Shown: in pieces, positions 1 through 5,116 of the stretch
Layout of the letters: every line of letters starts with the position of its first letter
Numbering within the stretch: position 1 is the stretch's first letter
Assembly (NCBI GenBank): GCA_002254285.1
Contig: NIUZ01000181.1
Coordinates: 1-6,233 of the forward strand
Length of the DNA stretch: 6,233 bases
From: Bacteroidetes bacterium 4572_112
Lineage (GTDB): Bacteria; Bacteroidota; Bacteroidia; Bacteroidales; UBA1556
Reading direction: 5' to 3'
Program-made: the position numbers and the translations under genes
The notes under the pieces: generated by a model
The model's database searches: none
Seen by the model: only the letters and a program-made list of their open reading frames with translations
What the model was told of the DNA's origin: nothing

Positions 1-1100
1 AAAAGGATGCTTCTTTGGTATCCGAAGCAAGCAATATAAAGACATACAGAACGAAAACTTTTGAGCTTTATAGCCTTTACACTTCTCTTAAAAAGAATAA
101 AGAGATACCTTATGGAGGTTTTAGTAATGAGCAAGAGCCAAACTTTGTACAAAAAGCAGCAAGGTTTGTAAGAGGTAACTTCTTTATTCCTGACCCTCGC
201 AAAGGATGGAATAAATACGCCATAGCAAAAGCTAAAGAACTTATTGAAGAGCATAATATTGAGGTAATTATTACTACGAGCCCTCCCCACTCTACTCAGT
301 TGATTGGATTAAGTTTAAAAAAGCAGTTCCCAAATATAAAATGGATTGCTGACCTTCGTGACCCTTGGACCGATATTCATTTTTATGATAAATTTTACCC
401 AACAAAATTAGCACGAAGTATTGATAGTAAGTTTGAAAGACAGGTGGTAGAGAACTCAGATATAACTATTTCTGTGAGCAAAGGCATACAGCGAACTATG
501 CAAAATAGATACCCAAATTCAGAAATTAAAGTACTGACTAATGGATATGATCATACTGATTTTGGTGATGATTTATTTAATAATAAAGTTAAAAACAGAG
601 AGCTAATATATACAGGAACTCTTACAGCAGACTATCCTTTACAAGAAATTATAGATCTTTCAAAGAGCAATACTGATTTAAAATTTAGATTTATTGGCAA
701 CCATCCAAGAGAATTTAGAGAACTAGTGGAAAAAGATGGGCTTGCAGATAGGTTTACATTCCAAAAATTCATTCCTCATAGTGAGATTACTGCTGAGATG
801 ATAAATGCAGGTATACTTTTAGTACTTGTTCCTAAAGTTCTACATAACGAAGGATTACCTTCTGGAAAAATATATGAATATATTGGAGCAAAATCTCCAA
901 TATTAGCAATTGGTCCAGAAAATAGTGACATAGAAGCTATACTTACTGAAACCAACTCTGGTATATATTTTAGTTATGATAACGTTAAAAATATCTCAAA
1001 ATTAGATATTGAGAACCTTTATAAAATTCAAACCAATAATAAATCAGAAGAATATTCTAGGCGAAATATCACTAAAAAACTAGTAGATTTGATAAATTAG
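1..1100 (+). CDS. GT-B glycosyltransferase (GT4-like), 5' end outside window
   Basis: The frame is open from the left edge (first full codon at 3) to a TAG at 1098-1100, so about 365 C-terminal residues are visible and the true start lies upstream; the TTG at 15 is only an internal codon. The visible part carries the usual layout of a GT-B glycosyltransferase. The end of the N-terminal domain includes FIPDPRKGW (about nt 181-210), TTSPPHSTQLIG (about 274-310) and ADLRDPWTDI (about 349-378), a pattern common in Bacteroidota GT4-like enzymes. The linker has LTNGYD (about 533-550). The C-terminal nucleotide-sugar domain has FRFIGNHP and then LPSGKIYEYIGAKSPILA (about 855-908), equivalent to the P-S-K-x-x-E-Y motif of GT4 enzymes. 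It probably transfers a sugar from an activated donor during cell-surface polysaccharide or glycan synthesis in the cytoplasm; donor and acceptor cannot be read. It is the last gene of whatever cluster lies to the left. Confidence 0.85.
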   Translation, partial: KDASLVSEASNIKTYRTKTFELYSLYTSLKKNKEIPYGGFSNEQEPNFVQKAARFVRGNFFIPDPRKGWNKYAIAKAKELIEEHNIEVIITTSPPHSTQLIGLSLKKQFPNIKWIADLRDPWTDIHFYDKFYPTKLARSIDSKFERQVVENSDITISVSKGIQRTMQNRYPNSEIKVLTNGYDHTDFGDDLFNNKVKNRELIYTGTLTADYPLQEIIDLSKSNTDLKFRFIGNHPREFRELVEKDGLADRFTFQKFIPHSEITAEMINAGILLVLVPKVLHNEGLPSGKIYEYIGAKSPILAIGPENSDIEAILTETNSGIYFSYDNVKNISKLDIENLYKIQTNNKSEEYSRRNITKKLVDLIN

Positions 1101-1218
1101 AACTCTATTTATATAGCTTTACTTTTCTTTATTCCATAAATGAATCACACAATATCATCATAAAGCCATATACAACTAATTAACACGCAGTTATACACAA
1201 ATATCCTATTTCAGACTT

Positions 1219-1271
1219 TAAATTAAGTAGGTAAATTGCAACCAATAGTTGCAATTTACCTACTTAATTTA
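1219..1271. repeat. Perfect 24-bp inverted repeat with 5-nt loop
   Basis: Bases 1219-1242 are the exact reverse complement of 1248-1271, leaving the loop CAATA at 1243-1247. The pairing breaks immediately outside (T1218/G1272). As RNA this is a 24-bp uninterrupted hairpin. It lies 118 bp after the glycosyltransferase stop and about 30 bp upstream of the ATPase promoter's TTG element. No clean T tract follows either arm, so it is not a textbook intrinsic terminator, though it could still stop or stabilise the upstream transcript. An operator or a remnant of a small palindromic element is also possible. Confidence 0.9.
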
Positions 1272-1301
1272 GAATTTATCTATGTAATTTGAAACTATAA
1301 C

Positions 1302-1332
1302 TTGCAATATACATAGTTATTTTATATCTTTG
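1302..1332 (+). promoter_or_regulatory. Bacteroidota-type promoter of the ATPase gene
   Basis: The -7 element TATCTTTG (1325-1332) matches TAnnTTTG exactly and the -33 TTG (1302-1304) is 20 bases upstream, the spacing expected for the Bacteroidota primary sigma factor. Transcription would begin near 1337-1340, giving a leader of about 20 bases before the ATG at 1358. A 7-bp inverted repeat, CTATGTA (1280-1286) / TACATAG (1310-1316), encloses the -33 element and could be an operator. Confidence 0.7.
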
Positions 1333-1357
1333 TGGCTGACATAAAGAATATTGAGTA

Positions 1358-2500
1358 ATGATAACAAGGCTACTTAAAGCGGAAATAGTAAAATACGTTG
1401 GACGAATTCCAGTGATTGCAATTATTGGCGCTCGCCAAGTTGGTAAAACCACGCTCGTAAAAACATTAATACAGAAAGGTAAAGAAACCATATTTCTTGA
1501 TTTAGAAAAAAGTTCTGACAGATTAGTAATTGCTGAAACAGAAAATTTCTTAAATCTTAATAAAGAAAAAACTATTTGTATTGATGAAATACAAATGATG
1601 CCAAGCTTATTTTCTGAATTGAGAAACTTTGTTGACAATAATAAAGATACACAAATTATAGTATTAGGCTCATCATCTCCAGATTTATTAAGAAACACCT
1701 CGGAGAGTTTAGCAGGACGAATTTATTATTTTGAGCTCTCTCCTTTTCTATGGAAAGAAGTAAAAACAATAACTAATATTCAAAACTACATATTGGTGGG
1801 TGGTCTTCCATTAAGTATGTTAGCAAAAACTACTGACGAGTCATTTATGTGGCTCGAAAACTTTATCCGAACTTTTTTGGAAAGAGACCTCCGTAATTTT
1901 GGTTTTAATATTGCTCCTGATACATTGCGTAGGCTATGGAAAATGCTCGCTCATAATAATGGGCAGGTATTGAATTCATCGCAATTAGGCAATGCAATGG
2001 GGCTTAGTCATACTACAATAAACAAGTATATAGATATTCTTGCCAATACATTTATGTTAAGAATATTACAGCCATATCACACTAATTTAAAAAAGCGACT
2101 AATCAAAAGCCCAAAAGTATATTTTAGAGATACTGGCATACTTAATTCTTTATTGAATATAAATACATTTGATGAACTATTTTCGCACCCAGTGTATGGT
2201 ACAGCTTGGGAGATAATTGTAATAGAAAATATTATAAATAAGTACAAAGGATGGGATTTCTTCTTTTATAGAACAGCAAGTGGAAACGAAATTGATTTAG
2301 TATTAACCAAAGCGAAAAGAGTAATTGCAATAGAGATAAAAGCATCGACTACTCCTAAGCTAGGCCGAGGATTTTGGCAAGCTTTGGACGATATACAAGC
2401 CACAGAAGCTTATGTTATAGCGCAGGTAAATATTAATTATCCCATGAAAAACAATGTGATGGTTTATAGCCTAAATGATTTTTTAGAGAAAGAAATATAG
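1358..2500 (+). CDS. AAA_14/DUF4143 family P-loop ATPase with PD-(D/E)XK-like C-terminal domain
   Basis: The 380-residue protein is complete and has the family's usual length. The Walker A motif GARQVGKT is at residues 24-31 and Walker B ICIDE at 73-77 (D76, E77). The family's LGSSSPDLLR...SLAGR segment (103-121) follows, with S105-S107 in the sensor-1 region. A winged-helix-like segment spans about 202-232, with SHTTINKYIDIL as probable recognition helix. The C-terminal DUF4143 part holds E311/D313, then E326-I-K328, the spacing of a PD-(D/E)XK nuclease-like core. I chose the ATG at 1358 because it sits about 20 bases behind a strong promoter and gives the normal family N-terminus. There is no Shine-Dalgarno. 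The gene stands alone, with its own promoter and no partner on its strand. The cellular role of this family is poorly known; ATP binding is well supported, DNA cleavage is only an inference from the residues. No TM segment or signal peptide is visible. Confidence 0.9.
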   Translation: MITRLLKAEIVKYVGRIPVIAIIGARQVGKTTLVKTLIQKGKETIFLDLEKSSDRLVIAETENFLNLNKEKTICIDEIQMMPSLFSELRNFVDNNKDTQIIVLGSSSPDLLRNTSESLAGRIYYFELSPFLWKEVKTITNIQNYILVGGLPLSMLAKTTDESFMWLENFIRTFLERDLRNFGFNIAPDTLRRLWKMLAHNNGQVLNSSQLGNAMGLSHTTINKYIDILANTFMLRILQPYHTNLKKRLIKSPKVYFRDTGILNSLLNINTFDELFSHPVYGTAWEIIVIENIINKYKGWDFFFYRTASGNEIDLVLTKAKRVIAIEIKASTTPKLGRGFWQALDDIQATEAYVIAQVNINYPMKNNVMVYSLNDFLEKEI

Positions 2501-2514
2501 TCTGTGTGCCACAC

Positions 2515-2963
2515 TTATTGTATGAACTTTGCTCCAACACCCAATGTATATAAATAAGGAATTGCTGGCAGAAAATTTATGGTATAAGCAGTATGACTAT
2601 TAGCTGGTAAATACGAGTATTCAATTTGCCCACCATGCCATACAAATTTAGTTTCCCAAATACCATTTTTTGACACTTTAAGATAATTGGCATCATGCAT
2701 ATAATTTGGTTCTGTATTCCAGTTTTTTCTATAGTACCAACAATATAGTTATTGAACCTATATGATAAGAAGAAGGTGAGTGATGAAAATGCAACAAACC
2801 TACCTTTTTTATCTAATTTCCACTTATAGAGCTCCGTGTTTTCATACTTTTCTTTCTTAGGATGATAGCCAATTCCAGACAATGAAATACCAATGGAAAC
2901 CTGTGCTTTTAAAGTAAATAAAAAAGCCGTTACAATAAATGATATAAAAAATAGCCTAAGCAT
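2515..2963 (-). pseudogene. Small secreted protein gene, split by a one-base frameshift
   Basis: Two overlapping - strand frames join into one sensible protein. The first starts at the ATG at 2963 with a signal peptide (MLRLFF, hydrophobic to about residue 18, likely cleavage after LKA, residue 20) and makes sense up to about residue 79 (NNYIVGTIEK). The second frame then continues with NWNTEPNYMHDANYL and ends ...GVGAKFIQ at the TAA 2515-2517. The switch falls at an A6 tract (2723-2728): one more A would restore a 149-residue ORF. Without it, the first frame runs on through unrelated-looking residues to 2577. The product would be exported to the periplasm or outer membrane; the C-terminus has a strand-like look, but I recognise no family. 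It starts 8 bp after the trmH-family stop, so it is probably cotranscribed with it. A true inactivation, a homopolymer sequencing error, or slippage on the A tract would all fit. Confidence 0.6.
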
Positions 2964-2971
2964 AGCTTCTA

Positions 2972-3709
2972 TTATCTTCTAAATTCAGCACAAACTAAGG
3001 ACGTAGCAATAGCAACATTTAGAGATTCCATCATAGAGTTACCATAGGCAGGTATTTTAATTCGGTGAGTAAGCACTTTTTGTACTTCAGGAGTTATACC
3101 ATTTCCTTCGTTACCAACTACAATTACACCATCATCAGATAAGTCTGTTTCGTACATATTATCACCATCGAGCAATGTGCCATATACAGGAGTCGTATCC
3201 GGAAGTTTAGTTATCCATGAAGGTAAATCTGTATATTCTATATTTACACGAGTTAGCGCACCCATGGTAGCCTGCACTACTTTGGGGTTTAGTGCATCAG
3301 CGGTTTCATTGGAGCAAATAATTTTCTTAATACCAAACCAATCAGCAATGCGAATAATTGTACCTAAGTTACCTGGATCCTGAATAGTATCAAGAGCTAG
3401 AATTAAATCACCTTCATCAAAAACAATATTCTTATCCTCAGGAAATTCAACCACTGCCAATACTTGATTAGGAGTTTTAAGTAGGCTAATTGAATGCAGT
3501 TCTTTTAGTGATACTTCATTAATATTATCAAACACATCAGCATTATTATCTATCCATTCTTCAATGGCATATATAGTTTTAATACTATAATTGCTTTTTA
3601 TGAATTCATCAACAATTTTCACACCTTCGGCAAGAAACAGTTGTTCCTTACGCCTATATTTACTTTGGTGTAAACTCTTTAAAAATTTGACTTGATTTTT
3701 GCTAATCAT
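2972..3709 (-). CDS. SpoU/TrmH-family RNA 2'-O-ribose methyltransferase
   Basis: This 245-residue protein has the SPOUT layout: an N-terminal substrate-binding domain (about 1-90, with YRRKEQLFLAEGVKIVDEF at 18-36) and a C-terminal knotted methylase domain. All three SpoU motifs are present: motif 1 DPGNLGTIIRIADWFG (111-126, N114 and R120), motif 2 VVGNEGNGI (197-205) and motif 3 IPAYGNSMMESLNVAIA (219-235), which form the SAM-binding knot. It should methylate a ribose 2'-OH in rRNA or tRNA using SAM, in the cytoplasm; the target nucleotide cannot be assigned. I chose the ATG at 3709. An in-frame TTG at 3730 would add seven residues, but the family normally begins at MISKNQVKFL, and a TAnnTTTG element just upstream would leave the TTG almost no leader. 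It sits beyond the rplI terminator and precedes the frameshifted secreted-protein gene by 8 bp. Confidence 0.92.
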   Translation of the reverse strand: MISKNQVKFLKSLHQSKYRRKEQLFLAEGVKIVDEFIKSNYSIKTIYAIEEWIDNNADVFDNINEVSLKELHSISLLKTPNQVLAVVEFPEDKNIVFDEGDLILALDTIQDPGNLGTIIRIADWFGIKKIICSNETADALNPKVVQATMGALTRVNIEYTDLPSWITKLPDTTPVYGTLLDGDNMYETDLSDDGVIVVGNEGNGITPEVQKVLTHRIKIPAYGNSMMESLNVAIATSLVCAEFRR

Positions 3710-3731
3710 GATTTCTGTATATATTACCAAC

Positions 3732-3764
3732 CAAAACTACAAAAAAAATCTCACTATAATTAAA
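3732..3764 (-). promoter_or_regulatory. Candidate promoter of the trmH-family gene, overlapping the rplI terminator
   Basis: On the - strand TAGTTTTG (3739 down to 3732) fits TAnnTTTG. At 21 bases upstream there is only a weak -33 match, TTTA (3764-3761), inside the loop and arm of the rplI terminator. Transcription would start near 3726, about 16 bases before the ATG at 3709. The short space between terminator and gene leaves little alternative. Confidence 0.45.
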
Positions 3765-3777
3765 TAGTGAGATTTTT
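3741..3777 (-). terminator. Intrinsic terminator of the rpsF-rpsR-rplI operon
   Basis: A perfect 14-bp stem (3764-3777 with 3744-3757) has a 6-nt loop (3758-3763). The core, TCTCACTA / TAGTGAGA, is flanked by A and T runs. On the - strand the stem runs into eight T (3748-3741), a standard intrinsic terminator 23 bp after the rplI stop. T residues also follow on the + strand, so it could work in both directions. Confidence 0.88.
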
Positions 3778-3799
3778 ATTTCGTTTAGAATATTATATG

Positions 3800-4249
3800 T
3801 TATTCAGCAACTACTTCAACAGTAATTGTAGCTTTCACATCGCGGTGTAGATTTACTATAACAGTAAACTCTCCAACCTCTTTGATCTTATCGCTATTAA
3901 CAACAATTTTCTTTCTATCTAATTCGATATTAGCTTGTGCTTTAAGAGCATCAGCTATTTGCATAGCATTTACCGAACCAAATATTTGTCCGCTAGTACC
4001 AACTTTAGCACCTATTGTAAGCTTAACAGCTTCTATAGAAGTAGCTAATGTTTGAGCTTCTGTACGGATTTTTTCTTCTTTATGCGCCTTTTGTTTCAAT
4101 ACCTCAGCAAGAATTTTCTCATTTTGAGATGTAGCTTGAATAGCAATTCCTTGTGGGATTAGGTAGTTACGAGCATAACCGTCTTTTACAACGATAGTGT
4201 CATTGATAAATCCTAATTTGGCGATATCTTGTTTTAATATAACTTTCAT
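3800..4249 (-). CDS. rplI: Large-subunit ribosomal protein bL9
   Basis: The 149-residue product has the normal length of bL9. The N-terminal domain carries the family signature at about 13-41, including VVKDGYARNYLIPQGIAIQA (20-39), which contacts 23S rRNA near the base of the L1 stalk. A long charged helix follows (about 41-75), joining it to the C-terminal domain with KVGTSGQIFGSVNAMQIADA (82-101). Translation starts at the ATG at 4249, 13 bp after the rpsR stop. Unlike its neighbours it has a full AGGAGG (4264-4259) nine bases before the start, overlapping the rpsR stop codon. It is the last gene of the operon and is followed by a strong terminator. Confidence 0.98.
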   Translation of the reverse strand: MKVILKQDIAKLGFINDTIVVKDGYARNYLIPQGIAIQATSQNEKILAEVLKQKAHKEEKIRTEAQTLATSIEAVKLTIGAKVGTSGQIFGSVNAMQIADALKAQANIELDRKKIVVNSDKIKEVGEFTVIVNLHRDVKATITVEVVAE

Positions 4250-4258
4250 ATGTTTTAT

Positions 4259-4264
4259 CCTCCT
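4259..4264 (-). promoter_or_regulatory. Strong Shine-Dalgarno (AGGAGG) of rplI
   Basis: On the - strand AGGAGG spans 4264-4259; its first two bases are the A and G of the rpsR TAG stop. The spacing to the rplI ATG is nine bases. The other starts in the window (ATPase, trmH-family gene, rpsF, rpsR) have no such motif, as is usual in Bacteroidota. Confidence 0.75.
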
Positions 4265-4529
4265 ATTTTAAAAGATCACCTACGTAAGGCATTAATGCAA
4301 TGTGACGAGCTCTTTTCACAGCTTGAGCCACTTTCTTTTGATATTTTAATGATGTACCTGTTAAACGACGAGGAAGAATTTTTCCTTGCTCGTTAACAAA
4401 TCTCATAAGGAAATCAGCATCCTTATAATCGATATACTTAATACCTAGTTTCTTGAAACGACAGTATTTTTTCTTCTTAGTATCTACTGCTATTGGAGTA
4501 AGATATCTTATTTCTGAACTTGTTGCCAT
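4263..4529 (-). CDS. rpsR: Small-subunit ribosomal protein bS18
   Basis: The 88-residue protein has the conserved bS18 core from about residue 32 to 80: IDYKDADFLMRFVNEQGKIL, then PRRLTGTSLKYQKKVAQAVK and RARHIALMPY. The N-terminus keeps a single cysteine (C23 in KYCRF), so it does not look like the zinc-binding multi-Cys form. bS18 forms a heterodimer with bS6 on the platform of the 30S subunit. In Flavobacterium ribosomes bS18, bS6 and bS21 are reported to form the pocket that holds the 3' tail of 16S rRNA and hides the anti-Shine-Dalgarno. The start at 4529 is 21 bp after the rpsF stop, in an A-rich leader with no Shine-Dalgarno. The stop TAG overlaps the rplI ribosome binding site. Confidence 0.98.
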   Translation of the reverse strand: MATSSEIRYLTPIAVDTKKKKYCRFKKLGIKYIDYKDADFLMRFVNEQGKILPRRLTGTSLKYQKKVAQAVKRARHIALMPYVGDLLK

Positions 4530-4550
4530 GTTTTAATTACAGTTTAAAGA

Positions 4551-4904
4551 TTAATTTTTAGCTTCAGCAGCCGCTTTATATCTATTAATACGTCTTTCAG
4601 AGTAAGCAACAGCATGCTTGTCTAATTTAACGGTAAGGAAACGAAGAATTTTCTCGTCACGTTTGAAAGCAACTTCGTATTCTTGAATTTCTTTTCCTTC
4701 TATTTCGAACTCTAATAGGTTATAGAATCCTGTAGTTTTTTTGCGAATGTTGTAGGCTAATTTTTTTAAACCCCAATTCTCTTCATTCACGATTTTACCA
4801 CCAGCTTTAGTGATTAAATCATGATACTTCTTTACCGCTTCCTTTACCTGATCTTCAGATAAAACGGGAGTTAAGATGAAAACGGTTTCATAACGATTTA
4901 ACAT
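4551..4904 (-). CDS. rpsF: Small-subunit ribosomal protein bS6
   Basis: The 117-residue product matches bS6 across its length: RYETVFILTP at 4-13, the GGKIVNEENWGLKKLAYNIR segment (35-54), GFYNLLEFE (59-67) and KRDEKILRFLTVKLDKHA (81-98), followed by a short basic, Ala-rich tail. bS6 pairs with bS18 on the 30S platform. It is the first gene of the rpsF-rpsR-rplI operon. No ssb, priB or other gene is inserted between rpsF and rpsR. The ATG at 4904 is preceded by AACAACGAGAATT, which has no convincing Shine-Dalgarno. A leader of about 90 nt with predicted secondary structure lies between the start and a TAnnTTTG promoter element, and may allow feedback by the S6:S18 complex. Confidence 0.98.
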   Translation of the reverse strand: MLNRYETVFILTPVLSEDQVKEAVKKYHDLITKAGGKIVNEENWGLKKLAYNIRKKTTGFYNLLEFEIEGKEIQEYEVAFKRDEKILRFLTVKLDKHAVAYSERRINRYKAAAEAKN

Positions 4905-4938
4905 AATTCTCGTTGTTTAATATTGATTAATAAAAAAT

Positions 4939-4976
4939 GGTGACCCTAGGTTTATTACATAAATGTATTTCCACCT
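4939..4976 (-). promoter_or_regulatory. Candidate structured leader of rpsF (S6:S18-type autoregulation possible)
   Basis: In the rpsF leader, GGTG (4975-4972) can pair with CACC (4942-4939), enclosing a small hairpin TACAT (4967-4963) / ATGTA (4960-4956) and an unpaired 3' stretch with CCTAGG (4950-4945). As an alternative, AGGT (4976-4973) can pair with ACCT (4951-4948), which excludes the first pairing. Upstream, CCGA/TCGG (4997-4994 / 4987-4984) forms another short hairpin near the expected 5' end. The known S6:S18-binding leader has a stem, a hairpin and a bulge presenting CCG; here the bulge has CCU, so the assignment is tentative. Confidence 0.35.
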
Positions 4977-5001
4977 CGAATTACCGATAATTTTCGGACT
5001 G

Positions 5002-5035
5002 CAAAAGTAATTAAAATTATTTTATCATAGACATA
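5002..5035 (-). promoter_or_regulatory. Candidate promoter of the rpsF operon
   Basis: On the - strand TACTTTTG (5009 down to 5002) matches TAnnTTTG. The -33 region is weak: TATG at 5035-5032 (22-base spacer) or at 5029-5026 (16-base spacer), with no clean TTG. Transcription would begin near 4998-4995, giving a leader of about 90 nt. The preceding transporter gene has its own terminator, so a separate promoter is expected here. Confidence 0.5.
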
Positions 5036-5046
5036 ATTATTACAAA

Positions 5047-5097
5047 TAAAATAGCCCTTGAATTACAATAGCTTTCACCATAAAATTCAAGGGCTAT
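5047..5097 (-). terminator. Intrinsic terminator after the phosphate transporter gene
   Basis: A perfect 14-bp stem pairs 5084-5097 with 5051-5064 (ATAGCCCTTGAATT and its complement) around a 19-nt loop. On the - strand the stem is followed by TTTTATTT, and it begins 20 bp after the transporter stop. The loop is larger than usual, but stem strength and the T tract support termination. Confidence 0.8.
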
Positions 5098-5116
5098 ATT
5101 CGTATATTATAGGTAC

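Larger units (their letters stand above)
1101..1357. other. AT-rich intergenic spacer between glycosyltransferase and ATPase genes
   Basis: No ORF or RNA gene is supported here. The first about 115 bases after the glycosyltransferase stop show no hairpin followed by a T run. The second half holds a perfect 24-bp inverted repeat (1219-1271) and a Bacteroidota-type promoter (1302-1332), both annotated separately. The hexamer TTGCAA occurs three times, at 1236, 1249 and 1302; the first two are the inner ends of the inverted repeat and the third contains the promoter's TTG element. Confidence 0.7.

Noticed and set aside
15..17. TTG as the start codon of the glycosyltransferase
   Set aside because: The frame is open to the window's left edge, and the protein lacks the beginning of its N-terminal GT-B domain, so this is an internal codon.
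1191..1199. TTATACACA, an exact match to the DnaA-box consensus
   Set aside because: It is a single box in AT-rich spacer DNA with no cluster, DUE-like repeats or dnaA/dnaN nearby; one chance match is expected in a few kilobases to tens of kilobases.
1276..1698. 140-codon open frame on the - strand
   Set aside because: It lies antisense to the start of the ATPase gene, has no family resemblance and would cover the ATPase promoter; it is a shadow frame.
2503..2514. GTGT/ACAC mini-hairpin between the convergent stop codons as a shared terminator
   Set aside because: The stem is only four base pairs with a 3-nt loop and no T tract; it is too weak to call.
3177..3383. 68-codon open frame on the + strand
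   Set aside because: It is antisense to the conserved methylase domain of the trmH-family gene and has no coding signs of its own.
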